A stretch of 16,974 bases of DNA, taken from NCBI GenBank assembly GCA_903939665.1, contig CAJAHZ010000486.1, forward strand, positions 1 through 16,974. The letters run 5' to 3'. Positions 1 to 7,504 of this stretch are shown here, in pieces (positions within the stretch are counted from its first letter, which is position 1; each line of letters starts with the position of its first letter). A model generated the notes under the pieces. It had not been told where the DNA came from. It made no database searches and saw nothing but the letters and a program-made list of their open reading frames with translations. Both the position numbers and the translations under genes were made by a program. The stretch is from an uncultured Pseudomonadota bacterium. Lineage in GTDB: Bacteria; Pseudomonadota; Gammaproteobacteria; Burkholderiales; Rhodocyclaceae.

Positions 1-11
1 AGCCACGCCTG

Positions 12-39
12 AAAAAAAGGGTGCCGGCGGGCACCCTTT
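12..39 (-). terminator. Rho-independent terminator of the rpoE-rseC-mucD-grx operon
   Basis: A perfect 10-bp inverted repeat (positions 16-25 pairing with 30-39) has a 4-nt loop. Read on the minus strand it is followed at once by a run of seven T, overlapping the A-run at 12-18. It lies 27 bp downstream of the glutaredoxin-like gene stop, so it closes the leftward operon. On the plus strand no T-run follows the stem. Confidence 0.85.
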
Positions 40-65
40 GTTCGATTTGCCAGAAGGCGCGGATT

Positions 66-305
66 TTAGCGGATTTTGCTCAAATAATCACGGACTTTGG
101 CTGTATCAAGGAAGTAATGACAGAGTTCGCTGCCCTCATGCAGCAATATCGGCACCAGTTCGTCGTAAAGCGCTTCGAGCGCGGGGTCTGCGTCGACATC
201 CAGCACCTCAATCTCGACGCCGAATTCCGCTGCCAACGGGGCCAGCGCCACTTCCATGTCATGGCAGAGATGGCAATAGATGCGCGAAATCAGAGTTAGC
301 TTCAT
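66..305 (-). CDS. Glutaredoxin-like (DUF836-type) small thiol protein
   Basis: A 79-residue protein with a thioredoxin-like fold signature: an N-terminal beta strand leads into a C-x-x-C redox motif (YCHLC, C11 and C14), and a probable cis-proline follows at P52 in LVPILL. Length and motif match the short glutaredoxin-like DUF836 family, whose members often sit next to mucD and lepA in betaproteobacteria. The ATG start lies 12 nt after the mucD stop with only a weak G-rich ribosome-binding site, so translation may be coupled to mucD. A cytoplasmic thiol-disulfide role is inferred; the natural partner is unknown. It is the last gene before the terminator at 12-39. Identification of the fold is good, the exact function is open. 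Confidence 0.8.
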   Translation of the reverse strand: MKLTLISRIYCHLCHDMEVALAPLAAEFGVEIEVLDVDADPALEALYDELVPILLHEGSELCHYFLDTAKVRDYLSKIR

Positions 306-317
306 GACGTGCCCACC

Positions 318-1760
318 CTACTCGCTTTTTTTATCGGGCAAACCCTTGAGGGTAATAAAGGTCTGCTGTTCGCCGCGACGCACCAGCAAGGTGAGGTTTG
401 CTGCCTTGTCGAACTGCGACAGCAATTTGTTGAATTGATCAACGTTCCTGATTTCAGTGCTCACGCCACGCGCAATCAGTACCAGAATGATGTCGCCAGG
501 CCTCAGGTCGGCGCGTGCCGCGTTGCCGCGGATATCCTCAATAAGCAATCCGCCAGAAACCTTCAGTTCACGTTTTTGCTCTGCGCTCAGTTCGGAAACG
601 ACCAGCCCAAGTCGATTGGCAGTGGCTTCCGCCGGTTTGGCATCCTTGGCGTTTTTTACGGCCACCTTTTCCTCAGGAATCTCTCCGATAACTACCGTCA
701 GATCTTTTGTGGCTCCCTTGCGCCACACCTGAATTGACACCTTTGTGCCTGGCCGGGTGGCGCCGACCACGCGTGGCAGGTCGCTCGAGATGGTGACAAG
801 CTTGCCTTCGTACTTAAGGATCACGTCCCCCGACTCGATGCCCGCTTTCTCCGCCGGGCTCCCCTTCTCCACTACATTGACCGCTGCGCCCTGCGCTTTG
901 CTTAAGCCGAAGGATTCTGCAAGCTCCTGGGTCACCTCCTGAATAACAACACCGATGCGGCCACGACTGACCTTGCCAGTGGATCGGAGCTGCCCCTGAA
1001 CGTCCATCGCCACATCGATCGGAATGGCGAATGAAATCCCCATGAAACCGCCGGAACGGCTGTATATCTGCGAGTTGATGCCCACCACCTCGCCCTTCAT
1101 GTTGAAGAGCGGGCCGCCCGAATTCCCGGGGTTGATGGCGACGTCTGTCTGAATGAACGGGACGAAATTTTCCTGCGGCAGTGAGCGTCCCTTGGCACTG
1201 ACAATGCCGGCCGTGACACTATTATCGAAGCCGAAGGGGGAGCCAATGGCCAGAACCCATTCGCCCACCTTGAGCACATTGGGATCGCCAAGACGAACTG
1301 CCGGCAGACCGCTGGCATCAATCTTGATCAAGGCCACATCGGTCCGTTTGTCGGCACCGATCACCCTGGCCTTGAATTCACGCTTGTCAGTCAAGCGAAC
1401 GAGGATTTCATCTGCTGCATCGACCACGTGGGCGTTGGTCAGGATGTAGCCATCGGCACTGACAATAAAACCCGATCCCAAAGAGCGGCTTTCGAAGTCA
1501 CGCGGTGCATTGGGGTGACCGGGCACACCCGGCTGGCGTGGCGCGAAGCGCCGGAAAAATTCGAACATCGGGTCGTTTTCGTCAAACGGGAAGGGTTGAG
1601 CGCTCCGCCCGTTGCCGCGTACGATCTGCGTCGTGCTGATATTGACCACGGCCGGCCCTTGTTTTTCAACCAGTTCGGTGAAATCAGGCAGTCCACGATT
1701 CTGTGCCTGCACCGAGAAAGAAAATACTGCGAAGAAAAATGCCGCAACGATGTGTTTCAT
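318..1760 (-). CDS. mucD: DegP/MucD-type periplasmic serine endoprotease
   Basis: A 480-residue HtrA-family protease. The first 19 or so residues form a signal peptide (positively charged start, hydrophobic core, SVQAQ cleavage region), so the enzyme works in the periplasm. The trypsin-like domain carries the catalytic triad H111 (TNAHVV), D141 (RTDVALIKI) and S214 (NPGNSGGP). Two PDZ domains follow at about 267-355 and 383-470. HtrA proteases degrade or refold misfolded envelope proteins and are classic sigma-E targets, which fits the position downstream of rpoE and rseC. The ATG is preceded by a strong AGGAGGT about 10 nt upstream. It could equally be named degP or degQ; MucD is chosen because of the algU-mucC-mucD-like order. 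Full length, no defect seen. Confidence 0.93.
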   Translation of the reverse strand: MKHIVAAFFFAVFSFSVQAQNRGLPDFTELVEKQGPAVVNISTTQIVRGNGRSAQPFPFDENDPMFEFFRRFAPRQPGVPGHPNAPRDFESRSLGSGFIVSADGYILTNAHVVDAADEILVRLTDKREFKARVIGADKRTDVALIKIDASGLPAVRLGDPNVLKVGEWVLAIGSPFGFDNSVTAGIVSAKGRSLPQENFVPFIQTDVAINPGNSGGPLFNMKGEVVGINSQIYSRSGGFMGISFAIPIDVAMDVQGQLRSTGKVSRGRIGVVIQEVTQELAESFGLSKAQGAAVNVVEKGSPAEKAGIESGDVILKYEGKLVTISSDLPRVVGATRPGTKVSIQVWRKGATKDLTVVIGEIPEEKVAVKNAKDAKPAEATANRLGLVVSELSAEQKRELKVSGGLLIEDIRGNAARADLRPGDIILVLIARGVSTEIRNVDQFNKLLSQFDKAANLTLLVRRGEQQTFITLKGLPDKKSE

Positions 1761-1804
1761 GACGACGAATACCTCCTGCGTATCACTGGATAGTTAACAA
1801 AACA

Positions 1805-1834
1805 AAGATATGGGATTGCCAGAGAAAAAATCAA
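1805..1834 (-). promoter_or_regulatory. Weak candidate promoter for mucD
   Basis: On the minus strand a TTGATT box (1829-1834) and a TATCTT box (1805-1810) are separated by 18 bp, in the AT-rich 70-bp gap between the rseC stop and mucD. It would give mucD expression independent of rpoE read-through. No sigma-E type consensus (GAACTT with TCTGA-like) is visible here. The match is modest and the call tentative. Confidence 0.3.
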
Positions 1835-2247
1835 GTGCGAATCGAAGGCTCGAAACGTTTTTCCTGGGCTGCGCGCAATTGCGTGCGCCTGAGCAGAAAC
1901 CAGGCGGCAAGCAAACAGCCGAACGCACCGATTATTGCCCCCGGTTCTCCGGCCAAGGCGTTGCCGCCCAGCGCGCCAACGAACAACGCCAGCAGAGGCA
2001 GGCCGTATGCGCGCGTTGCGCCATATCGGACCGCGCCATCGGCAATCGTTACATGCACCTGCTCGCCAACGGCGGCCTGCCCCGGGTTGAGCACGCGAAA
2101 GGTGCGTGGCGTGCTACAGAACATCTTGCCGATGTTGTTACCACCGCAGCCGCCTTCTTCATGGCAGCGGCCGCAACCGGACTCATCCATCCGCACAGTC
2201 GCATATTCACCGTCAACCGCGGTAATGCTTCCTGGCGCATCAATCAT
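1831..2247 (-). CDS. rseC: RseC/MucC-family sigma-E modulator
   Basis: A 138-residue membrane protein of the RseC/MucC family. The N-terminal part has a cysteine cluster typical of the family (CGRCHEEGGCGG, cysteines 25, 28 and 34, plus C44), and two hydrophobic segments at about 80-98 and 103-119 form a helical hairpin. The short tail is basic. In Escherichia coli RseC is a positive modulator of sigma-E activity, and relatives take part in electron transfer that keeps SoxR reduced. The ATG lies 22 nt after the rpoE stop with only a weak ribosome-binding site, suggesting coupling to rpoE. In most relatives of this operon rseA and rseB stand between rpoE and rseC; here they do not, so the classical partner of RseC is not encoded alongside it. 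Confidence 0.87.
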   Translation of the reverse strand: MIDAPGSITAVDGEYATVRMDESGCGRCHEEGGCGGNNIGKMFCSTPRTFRVLNPGQAAVGEQVHVTIADGAVRYGATRAYGLPLLALFVGALGGNALAGEPGAIIGAFGCLLAAWFLLRRTQLRAAQEKRFEPSIRT

Positions 2248-2269
2248 GGTTTCGAACTCTAAAACTCAC

Positions 2270-2869
2270 CTACCACCTACGGTCCGGTGAGGTGTCAAGG
2301 AGGGGCCTCAGTTTCTCGGCGACAGCTTCGCGCGCACGAAAAATACGCGAACGAACCGTACCAATCGGGCAGTTCATCGACTCTGCGATTTCCTCATAGC
2401 TCATGCCTTCGATTTCGCGCAGCACAATAGCGGTTCTCAATTCTTCCGGTAAAGCTTCCATCGCCGCATTGACCGTTTGCCCTACCTGCTTGGACTGGAG
2501 AAGACTTTCGGGCGTATTGATATCGCGCAGTTGGTCTGCATCCTCAAACGACTCTGCTTCATCATTATCGAAACCAGTCGACGTCGGCGCACGCCGACCT
2601 TGCGCCACGAGATAATTTTTGGCCGTATTGATACCGATCCGGTACAGCCAGGTATAAAACGCGCTATCGCCACGAAACGACGGCAGCGCACGATAGGCTT
2701 TGATAAAAGCTTCCTGCGCGACGTCTTCGACCTCGGCGTGGTCACGAATAAAGCGCGACAGCAAACGTCCGAGCTTGCGCTGGTATTTTGCAACCAGCAG
2801 TTCGAAAGCGTGTTTATCGCCAGCCTGTGCGCGTTCAACCAGCTTTTGGTCAATTTCGCGTTCGCTCAT
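2270..2869 (-). CDS. rpoE: RNA polymerase sigma-E factor (RpoE/AlgU)
   Basis: A 199-residue ECF sigma factor of the RpoE/AlgU group. Region 2 covers about residues 25-95, with the core-binding and promoter-melting stretch around VEDVAQEAF and the GDSAFYTWLYRI signature. Region 4 covers about 135-190, with the helix-turn-helix around MSYEEIAESMNCPIGTVRSR. The C-terminus ends in the LRPLLD...RRW pattern usual for beta and gamma RpoE, so the gene is complete. It directs transcription of envelope-stress genes. It heads the leftward operon rpoE-rseC-mucD-grx and is divergent from nadB across 181 bp. No clear sigma-E autoregulatory promoter was found upstream, only an isolated TATACT at 2913-2918 on this strand. 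No anti-sigma gene follows. Confidence 0.95.
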   Translation of the reverse strand: MSEREIDQKLVERAQAGDKHAFELLVAKYQRKLGRLLSRFIRDHAEVEDVAQEAFIKAYRALPSFRGDSAFYTWLYRIGINTAKNYLVAQGRRAPTSTGFDNDEAESFEDADQLRDINTPESLLQSKQVGQTVNAAMEALPEELRTAIVLREIEGMSYEEIAESMNCPIGTVRSRIFRAREAVAEKLRPLLDTSPDRRW

Positions 2870-3050
2870 GCTCTGTGAATTCCCTGTCAGCCAGTATTGT
2901 GTTTTTCTTCAAAGTATAGCGCAACCACCCAAGCGCCGTGGTGACATCTGCTTTGGCTGAATGCGTTGAGAATACTTTGCTTCTATGCGGGTTTATTGCG
3001 CTCCAGTCGCCGTGATATAGTTGCAGCCCTTTCCAGGCAAGGCTTCTATC

Positions 3051-4634
3051 GTGGCACTCCGCTTCGACGTTCTGATTATCGGCAGCGGTCTGGCCGGGCA
3101 ATCCGCAGCACTTCGTCTTGCGCAAACGCGCAAGGTAGCGCTAATAAGCAAACGCACACTGGAAGACAGCGCATCGAGTTGGGCGCAGGGAGGCATTGCA
3201 GCCGTTCTTGACAGCCAGGATTCGATTGAAGCGCATATCCGCGATACACTCATCGCGGGTGCCAATCTGAATGACGCCAAGGCAACGCGCTTCGTGATCG
3301 AAAACGGACGTCATGCAATTGACTGGCTGATCGAACAAGGTGTTCCCTTTACCCGTGACGACGCGGGCTATCACCTGACCCGTGAGGGCGGTCACAGCGC
3401 GCGACGCGTCATACACGTTGCCGATGCCACTGGTCAGGCCGTACAGGACACGTTGTCGCGCAAGGTTCGCCGGCATCCCAACATCACTATCCTTGAGCGG
3501 CATATCGCTATTGATCTGATCACCGGCGTAAAGCTGGGTTTGGCCGACCAGCGCTGTTATGGCGCCTATGCACTGGACAGCGATAGTGGCGAAGTCCTGA
3601 CTATCGGCGCATCGCATACCCTGATCGCTACGGGCGGCGCCGGCAAGGTCTATCTCTACACGACCAATCCCGACACTTCTACCGGTGACGGCATTGCCAT
3701 GGCATGGCGCGCAGGCTGTCAGGTCGCGAACATGGAGTTTATCCAGTTTCACCCAACCTGCCTCTACCACCCGCAGGCAAAGTCCTTCCTGATTTCCGAA
3801 GCGGTGCGCGGCGAAGGCGGCATCCTGTGTTTGCCCGATGGCACACGCTTCATGCCGGACCACGATGAGCGCGCCGAATTGGCGCCGCGTGATGTCGTCG
3901 CTCGGGCGATCGACTTCGAGATGAAGAAACGCGGGCTGGACTGCGTCTATCTGGACATTTCGCACAAGCCGGCTGATTTTCTTGCCGAGCATTTTCCGAA
4001 CATTCTGGCGCGCTGCCTTGAGTTGGGCATCGACATCACCCGCCAGCCCATTCCGGTGGTTCCTGCAGCGCACTATACGTGTGGCGGCATTGTCACCGAC
4101 CTGCGGGCGCGTACGGACATCCCGGGTTTGTATGCGGCAGGTGAAGCTTCCTGCACCGGGCTGCATGGCGCCAACCGTCTGGCCAGCAACTCACTGCTCG
4201 AATGCCTCGTTTTTGCTGAAGCGGCGGTCAAGGACATTCTGGCGCAAGCGGAAGTCGTGCTGCCTGCCCTGCCCGAATGGGATGCCAGCCGGGTAACCGA
4301 CCCCGATGAGGAGATCGTCATTTCGCACAACTGGGACGAACTGCGCCGTTTCATGTGGGACTATGTTGGCATTGTTCGCACCACCAAACGCTTGCAGCGT
4401 GCCCAGCACCGCATACGCCTGCTGATTCGCGAAATTGAAGAATTCTATTCACACTTTCGCGTCAGTCACGACCTGATCGAGTTGCGCAACCTTGTCGTTA
4501 CTGCAGATCTGATCGTTCGCTGTGCCCTACAACGTCGGGAAAGCCGTGGCTTGCACTTTAGCCGAGACTATCCGGAGATGCTGCCGAAAGCCAGAAACAC
4601 CCGGCTCAGACGTTCGTCGCGTCGTCTTCGCTAG
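3051..4634 (+). CDS. nadB: L-aspartate oxidase
   Basis: A 527-residue flavoprotein that oxidises L-aspartate to iminoaspartate with FAD, the first step of de novo NAD synthesis. It shows the N-terminal FAD-binding Rossmann motif (GSGLAGQ, residues 11-17), the ASSWAQGG loop (about 41-48), the TREGGHSARR substrate region (about 110-119), the FHPTCL motif (about 233-238), APRDVVARAID (278-288), and the HYTCGGI and AGEASCTGLHGANRL motifs of the succinate dehydrogenase/fumarate reductase flavoprotein superfamily. I place the start at GTG 3051, which has AAGG 8 nt upstream and begins MALRFDVLIIGSG as in relatives. A TTG at 3021 would add ten residues but has no ribosome-binding site. It is monocistronic as far as seen, and its 3' end overlaps the convergent ygfX-like gene by 29 bp. 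Confidence 0.94.
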   Translation: MALRFDVLIIGSGLAGQSAALRLAQTRKVALISKRTLEDSASSWAQGGIAAVLDSQDSIEAHIRDTLIAGANLNDAKATRFVIENGRHAIDWLIEQGVPFTRDDAGYHLTREGGHSARRVIHVADATGQAVQDTLSRKVRRHPNITILERHIAIDLITGVKLGLADQRCYGAYALDSDSGEVLTIGASHTLIATGGAGKVYLYTTNPDTSTGDGIAMAWRAGCQVANMEFIQFHPTCLYHPQAKSFLISEAVRGEGGILCLPDGTRFMPDHDERAELAPRDVVARAIDFEMKKRGLDCVYLDISHKPADFLAEHFPNILARCLELGIDITRQPIPVVPAAHYTCGGIVTDLRARTDIPGLYAAGEASCTGLHGANRLASNSLLECLVFAEAAVKDILAQAEVVLPALPEWDASRVTDPDEEIVISHNWDELRRFMWDYVGIVRTTKRLQRAQHRIRLLIREIEEFYSHFRVSHDLIELRNLVVTADLIVRCALQRRESRGLHFSRDYPEMLPKARNTRLRRSSRRLR

Positions 4635-5034
4635 TCTGCCAGCGCAACCACAGACGAAGCACGCGAAACTGCCCGACCGGCATGCTGTCGGGCAGCAAGG
4701 TAAGATTTTTCACACGGCCCGTATCACCAAAGCGCAGGCGGAGAACCAATAACTGGCCGAATACTGTGCTATCAGGAAGGATTGTTGCGGCAAGACGATC
4801 GCCGGTCGGCAGGATGCAATCGACTCCCGCTCGCTCGGACAGGCGCAAGCTAGCGATTTGTGATGGCTGCAGGGTACGCCAGATCGACACGCCCATGAAA
4901 ATGACGAGCAAGGACTGCAGCATCCAGTGCCAAGGCAGCGCAACTACGCAAGCGACCGCGCTGGCATGGAAGAAAATCAGAAGAAAAGTCAGGAGGCGCG
5001 AGCGGTGCAGTTCGATATGGACCGGGAACTGCAC
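4606..5034 (-). CDS. YgfX/CptA-like small membrane protein
   Basis: A 142-residue protein with two adjacent hydrophobic segments at about 13-33 and 37-54, followed by a soluble C-terminal part rich in beta-type LRL patterns (SLRLSERAG, GDRLAATILPDS, LLVLRLRF). This layout matches the YgfX family, originally described as the membrane toxin CptA of E. coli and also linked to flavinylation-related gene neighbourhoods. It starts with GTG 17 nt after the fabF stop and is the last gene of the fab cluster on this strand. Its 3' end overlaps the nadB 3' end by 29 bp. No sdhE-like antitoxin partner is adjacent, so a toxin role should not be assumed. Family assignment is from overall pattern only. Confidence 0.65.
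   Translation of the reverse strand: MQFPVHIELHRSRLLTFLLIFFHASAVACVVALPWHWMLQSLLVIFMGVSIWRTLQPSQIASLRLSERAGVDCILPTGDRLAATILPDSTVFGQLLVLRLRFGDTGRVKNLTLLPDSMPVGQFRVLRLWLRWQTSEDDATNV
4669..4709 (+). terminator. Hairpin downstream of nadB, inside convergent ygfX-like gene
   Basis: A perfect 9-bp stem (4669-4677 with 4687-4695, CTGCCCGAC/GTCGGGCAG) has a 9-nt loop and begins 35 nt after the nadB stop. On the plus strand a run of five T follows, but only about 10 nt after the stem, so it is not a canonical intrinsic terminator. It may mark the 3' end of nadB mRNA. It also encodes LLPDSMPVGQF of the opposite gene, so coincidence is possible. Confidence 0.35.
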
Positions 5035-5051
5035 CGCGCGAAAGGTGGCGC

Positions 5052-6290
5052 TTAGACGCGCTTGAAGACAACAGTACCGTTGGTACCGCCAAAGCCGAAG
5101 GAATTGGATAGCGCAACATCAATTTTCATCGGACGCGCTTCGTTGGCGCAGTAATCGAGATCACACAACTCGTCCTGATTAAAGATGTTGATGGTCGGCG
5201 GTGAAATCTGATGGTAGATCGCCAGTGCCGAGAAGACAGCCTCGATGCCGCCGGCCGCGCCAAGTAGGTGGCCGGTCATCGACTTGGTCGAATTCACCAC
5301 CAGTTGCTTCGCGTGATCGCCAAAAGCACGTTTGACGGCAATCGTCTCAGCCTTGTCACCGAGCGGTGTCGAGGTGCCGTGCGCATTGACGTACTGAACA
5401 TCCTGCGGATTCATCTGGGCATTGCGCAGCGCATTGGTCATGCAACGGGCAGCACCCTCGCCGTCTTCGCATGGCGCAGTCATATGGTTGGCGTCCGCAC
5501 TCATTCCGAAACCGACCAATTCACCGTAAATTCGGGCGCCACGCGCCTTCGCATGTTCATATTCTTCGAGCACGACAACGCCAGCGCCTTCACCCAGAAC
5601 AAAACCATCGCGGTCCTTATCCCAGGGGCGGCTGGCTGTCTTTGGGTCGTCGTTGCGTGTTGATAGGGCACGTGCTGCACAGAAGCCGCCGAGGCCGAGC
5701 TTGGAGACGCAGCCCTCTGCGCCGCCAGCGATCATGATGTCGGCATCGCCATATTCAATCAGGCGACCGGCATCGCCAATGCTGTGCGTTCCTGTTGAAC
5801 AGGCGCTGACCAGAGAGACGTTCGGTCCCTTGTAGCCATACATGATCGACAGGTTGCCGGAGATCATGTTAATGATCGAACCGGGAACAAAAAATGGAGA
5901 AATCTTGCGTACGCCACCGGCGATAAAATCATCGCAAGTGTTTTCAATCAGCGGCAGACCGCCGATGCCCGAACCGATCGCCACGCCAATCCGCTCGGCG
6001 TTGGCCGGGTGCGCCTCAAGACCAGCATCCTTGATTGCCTGAATACCGGCGGCCATGCCGTAATGGATAAAGGTATCCATGCGGCGAGCTTCCTTTGGCG
6101 ACAGGTAGTGCCCGATGTCGAAATCCCTGACCTCGCCGGCAATCTGCACGGGAAAGGTCGAGACATCGAAACGGGTAATCCGGTCAATTCCCGAGCGTCC
6201 GGCCAAAATGTTCTGCCAGGCTTGCTCGACTGAATTGCCGACCGGAGAAACAATTCCAAGGCCGGTGATGACGACTCTGCGACGTGCCAA
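5052..6290 (-). CDS. fabF: 3-oxoacyl-[ACP] synthase II
   Basis: A 412-residue condensing enzyme that elongates acyl-ACP with malonyl-ACP in type II fatty-acid synthesis. The thiolase-fold active site is complete: nucleophile C164 (VSACSTG), H304 (VNAHGTSTP) and H341 after the NSTKSMTGH stretch with K336. The glycine-rich end (NSFGFGGTNG) is also present. The start is TTG 6290, which directly precedes ARRRVVITGLGIVSP and has GGAG 7 nt upstream; no ATG fits as well. It lies 112 bp downstream of acpP, in the classical acpP-fabF order, with a GC-rich hairpin in the gap. Cytoplasmic. Length and motifs are normal for FabF. Confidence 0.96.
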   Translation of the reverse strand: MARRRVVITGLGIVSPVGNSVEQAWQNILAGRSGIDRITRFDVSTFPVQIAGEVRDFDIGHYLSPKEARRMDTFIHYGMAAGIQAIKDAGLEAHPANAERIGVAIGSGIGGLPLIENTCDDFIAGGVRKISPFFVPGSIINMISGNLSIMYGYKGPNVSLVSACSTGTHSIGDAGRLIEYGDADIMIAGGAEGCVSKLGLGGFCAARALSTRNDDPKTASRPWDKDRDGFVLGEGAGVVVLEEYEHAKARGARIYGELVGFGMSADANHMTAPCEDGEGAARCMTNALRNAQMNPQDVQYVNAHGTSTPLGDKAETIAVKRAFGDHAKQLVVNSTKSMTGHLLGAAGGIEAVFSALAIYHQISPPTINIFNQDELCDLDYCANEARPMKIDVALSNSFGFGGTNGTVVFKRV

Positions 6291-6357
6291 CTTTTGCTCC
6301 GGAAAAAATTAGAGGGCTGATAACGAAGATGCTATTTGCTACGACCTTCCGCTGGAC

Positions 6358-6381
6358 CGGGCCGTTATAAAAACCGGCCCG
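6358..6381 (-). promoter_or_regulatory. GC-rich stem-loop between acpP and fabF
   Basis: A perfect 7-bp stem of G and C only (6358-6364 with 6375-6381) encloses a 10-nt A/T loop. It lies 21 nt downstream of the acpP stop in the direction of transcription. No T-run follows the stem, so it is more likely an mRNA 3'-end stabiliser, processing site or leaky terminator that would favour acpP over fabF than a full terminator. The role is inferred from position. Confidence 0.4.
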
Positions 6382-6402
6382 CAGGGAAGTTTCGATGGTG
6401 TC

Positions 6403-6639
6403 TTACTTCTTGTGACCCAGCACGTAATCGATCGCTTGCTGGACGTTGGTGATCTTCTCGGCTTCATCATCCGGAATCTCGCACTCGAATTCTTCCTCGA
6501 GGGCCATCACCAGTTCAACCGTATCCAGCGAATCCGCGCCCAGATCATCAACAAACGAGGATTCGTTCTTGATGTCTGCTTCGTTGACGCCGAGTTGCTC
6601 AGCAACGATTTTCTTGACGCGTTGTTCGATATTTTCCAT
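6403..6639 (-). CDS. acpP: Acyl carrier protein
   Basis: A 78-residue strongly acidic carrier protein. The LGADSLDTVELVM motif holds S37, the serine that carries the 4'-phosphopantetheine arm. Four-helix ACP architecture and length are standard. I chose ATG 6639 (MENIEQRVKKIV) because AGGAG stands 6 nt upstream and relatives begin there; an in-frame ATG at 6663 would add eight residues that include the ribosome-binding site itself. It carries growing acyl chains between FabD, FabH, FabG, FabF and PlsX. It is preceded by its own promoter at 6684-6712, which fits the high cellular demand for ACP. Confidence 0.97.
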   Translation of the reverse strand: MENIEQRVKKIVAEQLGVNEADIKNESSFVDDLGADSLDTVELVMALEEEFECEIPDDEAEKITNVQQAIDYVLGHKK

Positions 6640-6683
6640 CAGGGGCTCCTTCCCAGAGTTCATGTGTGAAACAAAACCAGACT

Positions 6684-6712
6684 ATTCTACCAAAATGACC
6701 GGCGCTTACCAA
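6684..6712 (-). promoter_or_regulatory. acpP promoter
   Basis: On the minus strand a TTGGTA box (6707-6712) and a TAGAAT box (6684-6689) are exactly 17 bp apart. Transcription would start near 6677, giving a 38-nt leader that contains the acpP AGGAG. A second TTGGTA copy lies just upstream at 6715-6720. The gap between fabG and acpP is 118 bp and AT-richer than its surroundings, as expected for a promoter. Confidence 0.65.
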
Positions 6713-6757
6713 ATTACCAAGCTAACCGGCCTCTACTACTTGCCGCCCTGACGGGCG

Positions 6758-7498
6758 TCAATCCATGTACATGCCGCCATTGACGTGAATCGTCGTGCCG
6801 GTCACATACGCAGCTCCCGGACAAGCAAGGAAAGCAACCGCTGCTGCGACATCCTCGGGGCGACCGAGGCGGCCAAGCGGGATGCTGCCAATCAGCGATT
6901 CTCTTTGCTTGTCGTCCAGTGCTTTGGTCATGTCGGTATCGATCAAACCGGGCGCAACACAATTGACCGTGATGTTGCGGCTGCCCAATTCGCGCGCCAG
7001 TGAACGGCTCATGCCGGCGACCCCGGCTTTGGCCGCGCAGTAATTGGCTTGCCCAGGGTTGCCGGAATGCCCGACGACCGATGTGACGTTGATGATTCGA
7101 CCGTGCCGTGCCTTCATCATGCCGCGCATGACCGCTTTGGAGAGCCGAAAAACGGCTTTCAGATTGGTGTCCAGCACAGCATCCCACTCATCGTCCTTCA
7201 GACGCATCGAGAGATTGTCACGCGTGATGCCGGCATTGTTGACAAGAATTCCAACAGCACCATAGGTTTTGTCTATGCGGCTGATCAAGGCATCGACCTG
7301 CTCGCCATCGCGTACTTCAAGCACGGCGCCCTCACCTTTGATTCCGGCATCAGCCAGATAGGCGGTGATCCTTGCGGCGCCTTCATCGCTGGTTGCCGTG
7401 CCGATCACGGTGGCACCGAGTTTGCCGAGTTCGCAAGCAACGGCTTGGCCTATTCCGCGCGAGGCGCCGGTAACGAGAGCAACTTGTCCATTCAGCAT
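6758..7498 (-). CDS. fabG: 3-oxoacyl-[ACP] reductase
   Basis: A 246-residue short-chain dehydrogenase that reduces 3-oxoacyl-ACP with NADPH in the fatty-acid cycle. The cofactor motif GASRGIG is at 11-17, NNAG at 87-90, and the catalytic set N112, S140, Y153 and K157 is complete (YxxxK as YCAAK). The ending YVTGTTIHVNGGMYMD is the usual FabG C-terminus. The ATG start has GGAG 9 nt upstream and lies 6 nt after the fabD stop, so it is co-transcribed with fabD. Cytoplasmic. Its place between fabD and acpP supports FabG over other dehydrogenases of this family. Confidence 0.96.
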   Translation of the reverse strand: MLNGQVALVTGASRGIGQAVACELGKLGATVIGTATSDEGAARITAYLADAGIKGEGAVLEVRDGEQVDALISRIDKTYGAVGILVNNAGITRDNLSMRLKDDEWDAVLDTNLKAVFRLSKAVMRGMMKARHGRIINVTSVVGHSGNPGQANYCAAKAGVAGMSRSLARELGSRNITVNCVAPGLIDTDMTKALDDKQRESLIGSIPLGRLGRPEDVAAAVAFLACPGAAYVTGTTIHVNGGMYMD

Positions 7499-7504
7499 GC
7501 CGTT

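Noticed and set aside
2870..3050. Sigma-E type autoregulatory promoter for rpoE or a clear nadB promoter
   Set aside because: No GAACTT/TCTGA-like pair was found. TATACT at 2913-2918 (minus) has no -35 at suitable distance, and TTGAGA at 2966-2971 (plus) has no -10 at 16-18 bp.
3141..4166. 341-codon open frame on the minus strand
   Set aside because: Antisense to nadB with no recognisable motif; a by-product of codon bias.
6744..6757. Small stem CGCCC/GGGCG just after fabG
   Set aside because: Only 5 bp with a 4-nt loop and no T-run; too weak to call a terminator.
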